A stretch of DNA of 32,845 nt from Flavobacteriales bacterium CG_4_10_14_0_2_um_filter_35_18 (GTDB taxonomy: Bacteria; Bacteroidota; Bacteroidia; Flavobacteriales; Flavobacteriaceae), in contig PFPU01000006.1 in assembly GCA_002793215.1 (NCBI GenBank), positions 1 through 32,845 on the forward strand, written 5' to 3'. This document shows, one piece after another, positions 23,670-31,703 of the stretch. Each line of letters begins with the position of its first letter. The first letter of the stretch is position 1. The notes under the pieces were generated by a model that searched no databases, was not told the origin of the DNA, and saw nothing but the letters and a program-made list of their open reading frames with translations. The translations under genes and the position numbers were made by a program.

Positions 23670-25682
23670 ATGAAACTTAAATTATCACTTTTATTTTTAA
23701 TGACGGTATTATTATTTAGCGCTTGCAAAAAGGATGCCGTCAAAAGCGAAAAGGAATTCGCTTACTTTTCTGAACAATTTGCCGATATAAAAATTTTGCG
23801 CTACAAAGTGCCGGGTTTTGAAAACCTCAGCCTTAAACAAAAAGAATTGGTTTACTACCTCACTCAAGCGGGCTTAGCCGGAAGAGACATTATGTATGAC
23901 CAAAATTACCGTTTTAACTTAACAATCAGACGCGCACTCGAATACATTTATCAAAATTATGAAGGCGATAAAACCACTGAAGACTGGAAAAACTTAGAAA
24001 TTTATTTAAAACGTATCTGGTTTTCTAATGGCATTCACCACCATTATTCTAATGACAAATTTAAACCGGGTTTTAGTGCCGATTACTTAACCAAACTGCT
24101 CAAAGAAACCAATACCAAATTAGAAAGGGAGGCTTTTGAGGTCATTTTTAACGACAAAGATGCTAAAAAGGTAAACCTTGATGCCAGCAAAGACCTCGTT
24201 TTAGGTTCTGCTATCAATTTTTACGGACCCAACGTTACCGAAGCCGATGTTGACAAATATTACAAAACCTTAAAAAGCCCAAACCCTCTGCAACCACTGT
24301 CTTTTGGATTGAATTCTCAACTCCTTATCGAAGACGGAAAAGTAGTAGAAAAGGTATGGAAAAGTGGCGGACTTTACGGTCAATCTATTGATAAAATTAT
24401 CTTTTGGTTACAAAAAGCTAAAGATGTTGCCGAAAATGATCAACAAGCAAAGGCGTTCGATTTGTTGATAAAATTCTATCAAACAGGCGACCTAAAAATT
24501 TGGGATGATTACAATGTCGCTTGGGCCGATACCAAAGAAGGCGATATTGATTATATCAACGGATTTATAGAAGTTTATAATGATCCTAAAGGCTATCGAG
24601 GTTCTTTTGAAAGCACCGTTCAAATAAAAGATTTTGAAATGAGTAAAAAAATGGATGTTTTAGCCACTAATGCACAATGGTTTGAAGATAATTCTCCTAT
24701 TATGGATGCTCATAAAAAGAAAAATGTTGTAGGTGTTTCGTATAAAACAGTTAATGTAGCTGGCGAAGCAGGCGATGCCTCACCTTCAACGCCAATTGGT
24801 ATTAATTTGCCAAATGCTGACTGGATTAGAGCTGCTCACGGTTCAAAATCAGTATCGTTGGGCAATATTATTGATGCTTATAACAACGCTGGTTCTACCG
24901 GACGATTAGAAGAATTTGCTTTTTCTAAAGATGAAGTTGCGCTTGAAAAACAATATGGTGAACTATCTAGCAAATTACACACTGCCTTACACGAAGTGAT
25001 TGGTCATGCGAGTGGACAAATAAATAGTGGAATTGGAACCCCTAGCGAAACCTTAAAAAACTATGCCTCAACGCTTGAAGAAGCACGCGCCGATTTGGTT
25101 GGCTTATATTATTTACCCGATCAAAAATTGGTTGAGTTTGGTTTAACTACCGATGCGGCTGCTATTGGCAAAGTTGCCTATGATGGCTATATTAGAAATG
25201 GATTGATGACGCAATTGATTCGTTTAAATTTAGGCGATAACATTGAAGAAGCCCACATGCGCAACCGCCAATTAGTTGCCGCTTGGGTTTTTGAAAAAGG
25301 CAAATCGAACAACCTGATAGAAAAAGTTAGCAAAAATGACAAAACCTATTTTAAAATCAACGATTATAACGCTTTACGCGAATTGTTTGGCGAACTTTTA
25401 AAAGAAATTCAACGCATAAAATCGGAAGGTGATTTTAAATCAGCGCAAGCTTTGGTTGAAACCTATGGCGTAAAAGTAGATCAAGCGCTTCACAAAGAAG
25501 TTTTAGAGCGCAACAAAAAATTTAAGTCAGCACCTTACGGCGGATTTATCAATCCGGTTTTAGTGCCAAGCATAGATGCCGAAGGAAAAATATTAGATAT
25601 AAAAGTTACGTATCCCGATAATTTTGCCAAACAAATGCTTGAATATGCTGAGTTGTATTCAACATTACCTAGCAAAAATTAA
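23670..25682 (+). CDS. M49 family (dipeptidyl-peptidase III-like) lipoprotein peptidase
   Basis: The ATG at 23670 gives 670 residues beginning with a lipoprotein signal peptide (MKLKLSLLFLMTVLLFSAC, modified C19). An in-frame TTG at 23643 lies inside the promoter and is rejected. The zinc motif is HEVIGH (H441, E442, H446), the HExxxH form that defines M49. The third ligand region is EEARAD (470-475). M49 enzymes release dipeptides from peptide N-termini; here the enzyme would face the periplasm or cell surface and aid peptide nutrition. Bacteroidota members are, as I recall, sometimes mislabelled as dihydrofolate reductase, which the sequence does not support. A strong bidirectional terminator follows. 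Confidence 0.9.
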   Translation: MKLKLSLLFLMTVLLFSACKKDAVKSEKEFAYFSEQFADIKILRYKVPGFENLSLKQKELVYYLTQAGLAGRDIMYDQNYRFNLTIRRALEYIYQNYEGDKTTEDWKNLEIYLKRIWFSNGIHHHYSNDKFKPGFSADYLTKLLKETNTKLEREAFEVIFNDKDAKKVNLDASKDLVLGSAINFYGPNVTEADVDKYYKTLKSPNPLQPLSFGLNSQLLIEDGKVVEKVWKSGGLYGQSIDKIIFWLQKAKDVAENDQQAKAFDLLIKFYQTGDLKIWDDYNVAWADTKEGDIDYINGFIEVYNDPKGYRGSFESTVQIKDFEMSKKMDVLATNAQWFEDNSPIMDAHKKKNVVGVSYKTVNVAGEAGDASPSTPIGINLPNADWIRAAHGSKSVSLGNIIDAYNNAGSTGRLEEFAFSKDEVALEKQYGELSSKLHTALHEVIGHASGQINSGIGTPSETLKNYASTLEEARADLVGLYYLPDQKLVEFGLTTDAAAIGKVAYDGYIRNGLMTQLIRLNLGDNIEEAHMRNRQLVAAWVFEKGKSNNLIEKVSKNDKTYFKINDYNALRELFGELLKEIQRIKSEGDFKSAQALVETYGVKVDQALHKEVLERNKKFKSAPYGGFINPVLVPSIDAEGKILDIKVTYPDNFAKQMLEYAELYSTLPSKN

Positions 25683-25705
25683 AACTGATTTGAAATAAAT
25701 TTTAT

Positions 25706-25736
25706 AAAAAAAGGTCTGAAATTTCAGACCTTTTTT
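25706..25736. terminator. Bidirectional intrinsic terminator
   Basis: GGTCTGAAATTTCAGACC (25713-25730) is an 18-bp perfect palindrome flanked by seven A (25706-25712) and six T (25731-25736). It works in both directions and ends the convergent M49 peptidase (+) and small secreted protein (-) genes. Confidence 0.92.
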
Positions 25737-25739
25737 ACG

Positions 25740-26198
25740 TTATTTTTTTAACCTTTTAAAGATAAAGCGAGTAATATAGATACCTTGCCCATCTTCTTTT
25801 CCGGCATCACTTTCAACGCCGCTCACCACAAAAGCCAAATCCCAACCTTCGGCAACCATCGTGTTGATTTTTGAACTAATTAAGGCATCGTTGGTGGCGA
25901 TGTTTTGAAAACGAATGCCGCCAATATTAAAAAAGTTTAAGAGTTTGGTTTCATCAAAACCTTTTACACGCATTTCACTGCGATCGGCTTTGTTTCGATC
26001 ATTATTATCATCCGATTGTGTAGAAGTAAATTCTTTGTAATCGCGATCATCGTTTGCCGAAATCAAGCGCGAACGCCCTAAACCACTAGGAATAATAGAT
26101 TCAACACTCGTTACGACTTTAAATTCATAAGTTTGTGCGTTTGCCGGAATAAATCCGTTAAGGCACATTAAAAAAATAATCAGAAACAGTTTTTTCAT
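25740..26198 (-). CDS. Small secreted protein, DUF4177-like pattern, function unknown
   Basis: This 152-residue protein has a signal peptide (about 1-21, ending ANAQ). The mature part starts YEFKVVTSVESIIPSGLGRSR, has a hydrophilic charged stretch with S-D-D-N-N-D-R-N-K (about 62-72), and ends INTMVAEGWDLAFVVSGVES and then YITRFIFKR. The terminal pattern of helix, GW, beta-strand and FKR resembles DUF4177-type domains, but this is only a pattern match. It lacks a lipobox, so it is probably soluble in the periplasm or secreted. It is convergent with the M49 peptidase and divergent from rsgA, with no operon partner. I do not recognise a specific function. Confidence 0.65.
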   Translation of the reverse strand: MKKLFLIIFLMCLNGFIPANAQTYEFKVVTSVESIIPSGLGRSRLISANDDRDYKEFTSTQSDDNNDRNKADRSEMRVKGFDETKLLNFFNIGGIRFQNIATNDALISSKINTMVAEGWDLAFVVSGVESDAGKEDGQGIYITRFIFKRLKK

Positions 26199-26272
26199 AA
26201 GTTGATTTTTTAAGGATTATAGCGCTCCAAATATCCAAAAAAAAGGTATCATTGTATAAAATTTTTAAAAAT

Positions 26273-27214
26273 TTGAAAACAGGCGTTGTTATAAAGTCAA
26301 CCGGAAGTTGGTATCTTGTTAAATTAATAGACCAAAGTATTTTAAATTGCCGCATTAAAGGCAAGTTTAGAATTAAGGGCATAAAGAGCACTAATCCAGT
26401 TACAGTTGGTGATGTTGTTGATGTTGAAACCTCTGACAATGTCGATTTTATTATCAAACACATTCATCCTCGTAAAAATTATATCATCCGCAAGTCGGTA
26501 AATTTGTCAAAGCAAACCCATATTATAGCGGCCAATATTGATCAGGTTTTTTTAATGATTACCTTTGAGCAACCACCCACATCAACGGCTTTTATTGACC
26601 GCTTTTTAGCCACTGCCGAGGCTTATCACATTCCCGCTATTTTGTTGTTTAACAAAAGTGATTTACAAGCCGAATTACAATCGGTTGGCCGTGCCGAAAT
26701 CATCAAAACTTATACTAAAATTGGCTATCAATGTCTTGAAATAGCTGTCGAAACACAATTAAATATCACCGATTTAAAAGCGCTAATGAAGGATAAGGTG
26801 AGTATGTTTTCGGGACATTCGGGCGTTGGCAAGTCAAGCCTTATCAACGTTTTAGATTCAAACTTAAAGCTTAACACTAAAAATATTTCTGACCAGCACA
26901 AACAGGGTTTGCACACCACCACTTTTGCCGAAATGTTTAGTTTGCCTTTTGGTGGAAGTATTATCGATACGCCAGGTATTAAGGGTTTTGGCGTGGTTGA
27001 TATGAAACCAGAAGAGGTTTCTGGATATTTTCCGGAATTTTTTAAACTCAAATCAAAGTGCAAATATCATAATTGTTTGCACCAAAATGAACCAAATTGT
27101 GCCGTAAAAGAAGCGGTAGAAAACGGTTGGATTGCCCAGTGGCGCTACCAAAATTATTTACAAATTATTTCGGGCGACGACAGCCAATACCGAAACGATA
27201 TTTATAATATTTAG
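26273..27214 (+). CDS. rsgA: Ribosome small-subunit-dependent GTPase A
   Basis: From the TTG at 26273 this is 313 residues, with the conserved start KTGVVIKSTGSWYLVKL of the OB-fold domain. An upstream TTG at 26252 is possible but adds seven residues not typical of the family and overlaps a promoter-like TATCATTG. The circularly permuted GTPase order is visible: NKSD (127-130) precedes GHSGVGKS (181-188) and DTPG (232-235). The C-terminal zinc site is C263, C268, H270 and C276. RsgA releases late assembly factors and tests 30S subunits. The dtd ATG follows the stop with no spacer, so the two are coupled. Confidence 0.93.
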   Translation: MKTGVVIKSTGSWYLVKLIDQSILNCRIKGKFRIKGIKSTNPVTVGDVVDVETSDNVDFIIKHIHPRKNYIIRKSVNLSKQTHIIAANIDQVFLMITFEQPPTSTAFIDRFLATAEAYHIPAILLFNKSDLQAELQSVGRAEIIKTYTKIGYQCLEIAVETQLNITDLKALMKDKVSMFSGHSGVGKSSLINVLDSNLKLNTKNISDQHKQGLHTTTFAEMFSLPFGGSIIDTPGIKGFGVVDMKPEEVSGYFPEFFKLKSKCKYHNCLHQNEPNCAVKEAVENGWIAQWRYQNYLQIISGDDSQYRNDIYNI

Positions 27215-27667
27215 ATGAAAGCAGTTATTCAGCGCGTATCGCACGCAAGTGTTACGGTAAACCAACAAGTCATCAGTAAAATTAAAAGCGGACTCTTAAT
27301 TTTTTTGGGTATTGCCCCGGATGATGATGACGAAGCTATTGACTGGCTTGTAAAAAAAATTGCAAACCTCCGTATTTTTAATGATAACCAAGGGGTTATG
27401 AATTTATCGATAAAAGATACCAATGCCAACGCCATTATTGTGAGCCAATTTACCTTGCTGGCGAGCACCAAAAAAGGCAACCGGCCCAGTTATATCAATG
27501 CCGCCCGACCCGAAATAGCCATCCCAATTTACCAAAAATTTATTCAAGACTTTGAGTCGGAACTCGGTAAAAAAGTTGGGACAGGTGAATTTGGTGCCGA
27601 TATGAAAATAAATTTGCTCAATGACGGGCCTGTTACAATTGTAATAAATTCAAAAATTAAGGAATAG
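27215..27667 (+). CDS. dtd: D-aminoacyl-tRNA deacylase
   Basis: This 150-residue protein is the DTD enzyme that hydrolyses D-amino acids, and glycine mischarged on tRNA-Ala, from tRNA. The start MKAVIQRVSHASVTV, the SQFTL motif (77-81) and the NDGPVT motif (136-141, the cis-proline NxGPxT signature) are all present. It lacks extensions and has the standard length. It begins at the base after the rsgA stop, so the two genes are translated together; both serve translation quality. A weak TAACC-CCC-GGTTA repeat lies in the 53-base gap before the next gene. Confidence 0.96.
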   Translation: MKAVIQRVSHASVTVNQQVISKIKSGLLIFLGIAPDDDDEAIDWLVKKIANLRIFNDNQGVMNLSIKDTNANAIIVSQFTLLASTKKGNRPSYINAARPEIAIPIYQKFIQDFESELGKKVGTGEFGADMKINLLNDGPVTIVINSKIKE

Positions 27668-27720
27668 TTTAAATATTTTTTTAAATTTATACTTTAAAAC
27701 TAACCCCCGGTTAAATTATT

Positions 27721-29622
27721 TTGAAAAAAATCTACTTTAGTGTACTTTTATTTGCCATACAATGGCTGCATGCACAAGAACCAAATCACCAACTTTCTAG
27801 TATTCCTGATGCCTTAAGAACAAATGCTAATGCCATTATTGTATTGGATGATAATCAAATTATTTTAGAAAACCCTTATAAAATGACGGTTACTAAACAT
27901 AAAATTATTACAGTTCTCAATAAAAATGGCAATAATTATGCACATATCAATGTTGGTTATGATAATCATTCTAGTGTTAAATCAATAAAAGCAACTATTT
28001 ATAATGCATTTGGTTTTGAAATTAAAAAAATTAAGTCTAGTGAAATCAATGATTACTCGGCAACTTCGGGCAACAGTTTATACACCGATGATAGAATTAA
28101 AAATTACGAGTATCTTCCTTTAAACTATCCCTATACCATTGACTACACTAGTGTTGAAGAAAGCGAAAACACAGCATTTTATCCTAGATGGTATCCAATA
28201 CAGGGATATTATGTAAGCACAATTGATAGCCATTTTACGGTTAAATATCCGGCTGATCAGTTTAAAATAAATGTTTCTGAAAAATATTTTAGCGGATATA
28301 GTTTTAGTAATACAAGTGCTAAAGGTTATATTGAATATCGCGCTAATAAGTTAAATGCAATTGTTCGAGAGCCCTATAGCCCTGATTTTACAAATTTTGC
28401 GCCGCAAGTGTTGCTAGCACCTAGTAAATTTAATTTGTCGGGCGTTCATGGTGAGGCTAACAATTGGCAAGAATTTGGAACTTGGATGTATAATAATTTG
28501 TTATTGGGTAGAGATCAATTATCCATTCAAACAAAAGCTGAGATAAAAAAACTTGTCAGTGGAATTGATGACCCCATTGAACGCGCACGAAAAGTTTATG
28601 CTTATATGCAAAACAAAACGCATTATATCAGTGTGCAAATTGGCGTGGGAGGCTGGAAACCCATTGCCGCAGATGAAGTTGACCGTATGAAATATGGCGA
28701 TTGTAAAGCCTTGGTAAATTATACACAAGCCCTGTTAAAAGAAGCAGATGTCAACACCTATTACACAGTGGTTCACGCCGATGATAAAAAAGATATAGAC
28801 AAAGATTTTATAGCCATGCAGGGAAATCATGCCATTTTGTTTTTGCCTACAAAAAAGGATACCGTTTGGCTAGAGTGCACAACGCAAGCAAAACCTTTTG
28901 GTTATATGGGCACTTTTACCAATGACCGTGATGTATTGGTTGTTAAACCCGAAGGTGGAGAAATTGTTCATACTAAGGTTTATGCGTTTCTTGAAAATTA
29001 TCAAAATTCAGTAGGGAATTATCGTATTGATGAAAATGGCAACTTGAAAGGTGTTTTAAATATGGAAAGTTCAGGAATACAATTCGAAAATCACTTTCAA
29101 ATTTCTAACGAACCACATGATGAGATTGTCAAATTTTATAAATCGTATTTTGAAAAAATAAACAACCTCACGATTGTCAATTTCGATAATCAAACAAACA
29201 CATTAAACAATAAGTTTAATGAGTCTGTTACCATTGAAGCAAGCAACTATGCACAAAAAAGTGGTGATAGAATGTTGTTAACGCTCAATGCCTTTAGCCA
29301 AAACACTTCAGTACCCAAGCGAATTATTAATCGACAGCTTCCAGTTGAAATTCAAAATGGCTATATTGATAGAGATTCTATTACGATAAACTTACCTAAA
29401 AATTATAAAATTGAGAGTTTAACAAATTCAGAAAAAATTAGTTCAGAATTTGGAACTTATAGTATAGAAGTTATTAAACTAAATGATAATACCTTAATTT
29501 ACAAGCGAAATCTAAGGGTATATCAAGGCAATTATCCCAAGGAAGCCTACGAAGCTTTTAGAAAATTCAAAAAAGACATTTTATCAAAAGACCAAACTAA
29601 AACCATTCTAATAAAACTATAA
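27721..29622 (+). CDS. Exported DUF3857/transglutaminase-like protein (active-site Cys and His present)
   Basis: This 633-residue protein starts with TTG at 27721 and has a signal peptide (about 1-19, ending LHAQ). The N-terminal DUF3857 beta domain is followed by a transglutaminase-like core. The core has YGDCKAL with C328, then GNHAIL with H370 and VWLEC with E385 at the usual Asp position, so a Cys-His-acid triad is plausible. The C-terminal region is beta-rich. It would act in the periplasm, possibly as a peptidase-like or crosslinking enzyme, but no substrate is known to me. It lies 53 bases after dtd and one base before a second DUF3857 gene, forming an apparent tandem operon. Confidence 0.82.
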   Translation: MKKIYFSVLLFAIQWLHAQEPNHQLSSIPDALRTNANAIIVLDDNQIILENPYKMTVTKHKIITVLNKNGNNYAHINVGYDNHSSVKSIKATIYNAFGFEIKKIKSSEINDYSATSGNSLYTDDRIKNYEYLPLNYPYTIDYTSVEESENTAFYPRWYPIQGYYVSTIDSHFTVKYPADQFKINVSEKYFSGYSFSNTSAKGYIEYRANKLNAIVREPYSPDFTNFAPQVLLAPSKFNLSGVHGEANNWQEFGTWMYNNLLLGRDQLSIQTKAEIKKLVSGIDDPIERARKVYAYMQNKTHYISVQIGVGGWKPIAADEVDRMKYGDCKALVNYTQALLKEADVNTYYTVVHADDKKDIDKDFIAMQGNHAILFLPTKKDTVWLECTTQAKPFGYMGTFTNDRDVLVVKPEGGEIVHTKVYAFLENYQNSVGNYRIDENGNLKGVLNMESSGIQFENHFQISNEPHDEIVKFYKSYFEKINNLTIVNFDNQTNTLNNKFNESVTIEASNYAQKSGDRMLLTLNAFSQNTSVPKRIINRQLPVEIQNGYIDRDSITINLPKNYKIESLTNSEKISSEFGTYSIEVIKLNDNTLIYKRNLRVYQGNYPKEAYEAFRKFKKDILSKDQTKTILIKL

Positions 29623-29623
29623 T

Positions 29624-31627
29624 ATGAAAAAATCACTAATCCTCTTCTCACTTTGCTTTGTCTATTTTAATGTAAATGCACAAGAAATTAAATTTGGAAA
29701 AGTCTCTTTAGATGAACTTAAAGAAGCCTATTATCCTAAAGATTCAGCTACTTCGGCAACCATACTATATAAAAATATAAGAGTTTATTATGATTACACA
29801 GAATCTGAAGGATTTAAATTAACAACCCAAATTCATGAACGTATCAAAATTTATAATAATGAAGGGTTAGAATGGGCTGAAAAAATCATTAATACTTTTA
29901 AGGACAATAACTTAAGAGAGACTGTAAATATTAAAGGTTATACTTATAATTTAGTTGATGGCAAAATTGTAGAAGAAAAATTAAAATCAAACCAAATTTT
30001 TAAGGAAGAGGTTGATGAAAATTGGACTCAAAATAAATTCGCCATGCCAAATGCCCAAAAGGGTAGTGTGGTTGAATGGTATTATACCATTAGCTCACCA
30101 TTTGCAGGAAATATTGACGATGTGGTTTTTCAATATCGCATACCAATCAAAAAAATGATAGCCAAAATAGAAATACCACAATATTTCACTTTTAAATATC
30201 TGCCAAATAGTTATTATCCAATAAAAATGAGTCAAAATCAGCAAAACAGAACCCTTGAATACTCATATAGAACCGATGATGGAACCGGTGCTAAAACTAC
30301 ACTACATAGAAGTACTGAAAGCATCTTTGTAAATATTTATGAAGCTAATGAAAATTTTATACCTGCAATAAAGGAGGAGCCTTATATCAATGACATCAAT
30401 AATTACATTGCAAAAGTTCACTTTGAACATATTTCAACACAATTTACAAATAGGGCTCCAAAATTTTATAGTACTGATTGGGAAAGTGTTGCCAAAACTA
30501 TTAATAAAAACTATTACTTTGGCAAGCAATTAGAGGGAACAAATTTTTTAAAAACAGATGCAATTACACAAACGGCAAATGCAAAAACCGATGATGAAAA
30601 AGCAGCTATTTTATTTAATTTTCTAAAAACACAAATCAAATGGAATGGCAATTATAGTAAGTATGCCGAGAAAGGTATTAAAAAAGCATACCAAGAGCAT
30701 GTAGGTAACGCGGCCGACATCAATTTGTGTTTGGTTGCATTATTTAGAGAAGCAGGCTTAAATGCAAATCCGGTTTTAATAAGCACTAGAAACCATGGTG
30801 TGCCATTGTTTCCTACCATTAATGGGTTTAATTATGTTATTGCCGCTATTGAATCGCCTTCTGGAATTTTGCTTTTTGATGCAACCGAACTATACAGCAC
30901 AGCCAATGTGTTGCCGTCAAGAGTTTTAAACTGGGAAGGTCGTTTGGTAAGAGCTGATGATACTTTTGCGGTTGTTAATCTCAATGCTGTTGAACCAGCT
31001 AAAAAACGCATCAATCTTTTTGTAAAATTAGATGAAAATGGCAAAGTTACAGGATTAAAACGCAGTTCATTTTATACTAATAACGCACTAGAATATCGAA
31101 AAGATAGAGCTTTTGTGTCTGAAACAGATTTGTTGTCTAAACTTGAAAATGAAAATCGAGATGTTGAAATATCAGAGTTAAAAATAACTAATAAAGAATC
31201 GCTTTCTAATCCAATAGTTGAAACTTTTAAATTTGAATCGGATAATCTTTGCGATATAATTGACTCAAAAATTTATTTTGAACCCTTGCTTTTTTTATCA
31301 CAAACTAAAAACCCATTTAGTTCAGAAAAAAGACTTTATCCTATTAATTTTGGAACAGCTTGGGAAGATACCTATATAGTTTCTATACAAATACCAAATG
31401 GTTATACCATAGCAACAATGCCTCAAAATTTGGCAATTAGTTTGCCCAATGAGGTGGGTTCTTTTAAATTTTCGATAACTAAAAAAAGTGAAAACAAAAT
31501 TGAGGCAGTTGCCATTACAAAAATAAATACGCCAATTATTGCATCAATTTATTATCAAGAATTGAAAGATTTTTACAAACAACTCATAGAAAAACAAACT
31601 GAAAAAATAATGCTAACCAAGTTGTAA
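29624..31627 (+). CDS. Exported DUF3857 protein lacking transglutaminase Cys and His (probable pseudoenzyme)
   Basis: This 667-residue protein has a signal peptide (about 1-19, ending VNAQ) and a DUF3857 domain with NKFAMPNAQKGSVVEWYYTI (about 139-158). The transglutaminase-like core aligns with that of the upstream gene, but the Cys position is A363 (GNAAD), the His position is Y404 (FNYVIA) and only the acidic residue remains (D419 in LLFDATE). It is therefore predicted to be catalytically inactive and may act by binding. It starts one base after the previous gene and is followed by a close paralogue 76 bases downstream. No function is established. Confidence 0.82.
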   Translation: MKKSLILFSLCFVYFNVNAQEIKFGKVSLDELKEAYYPKDSATSATILYKNIRVYYDYTESEGFKLTTQIHERIKIYNNEGLEWAEKIINTFKDNNLRETVNIKGYTYNLVDGKIVEEKLKSNQIFKEEVDENWTQNKFAMPNAQKGSVVEWYYTISSPFAGNIDDVVFQYRIPIKKMIAKIEIPQYFTFKYLPNSYYPIKMSQNQQNRTLEYSYRTDDGTGAKTTLHRSTESIFVNIYEANENFIPAIKEEPYINDINNYIAKVHFEHISTQFTNRAPKFYSTDWESVAKTINKNYYFGKQLEGTNFLKTDAITQTANAKTDDEKAAILFNFLKTQIKWNGNYSKYAEKGIKKAYQEHVGNAADINLCLVALFREAGLNANPVLISTRNHGVPLFPTINGFNYVIAAIESPSGILLFDATELYSTANVLPSRVLNWEGRLVRADDTFAVVNLNAVEPAKKRINLFVKLDENGKVTGLKRSSFYTNNALEYRKDRAFVSETDLLSKLENENRDVEISELKITNKESLSNPIVETFKFESDNLCDIIDSKIYFEPLLFLSQTKNPFSSEKRLYPINFGTAWEDTYIVSIQIPNGYTIATMPQNLAISLPNEVGSFKFSITKKSENKIEAVAITKINTPIIASIYYQELKDFYKQLIEKQTEKIMLTKL

Positions 31628-31645
31628 AAATAAGTCTATTAAAAT

Positions 31646-31668
31646 GGTAATTTTTAAAAGATATTACC
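31646..31668 (+). other. Hairpin between second and third DUF3857 genes
   Basis: GGTAAT (31646-31651) and ATTACC (31663-31668) form a 6-bp stem with an 11-base loop in the 76-base gap between the paralogues. No T-run follows, so it is more likely an mRNA processing or partial attenuation element than a full terminator. Confidence 0.3.
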
Positions 31669-31703
31669 TCTTAAATCAAGCATAAAACCATTCAAAAAAA
31701 ATA

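Noticed and set aside
26252-26272. Upstream TTG start for rsgA
   Set aside because: It overlaps a promoter-like TATCATTG and adds seven residues not seen before the conserved KTGVVIKSTGSW start; not fully excluded.
26158-26463. 101-codon reading frame on - overlapping the start of rsgA
   Set aside because: It overlaps both rsgA and the secreted protein gene start, and its sequence has no family resemblance.
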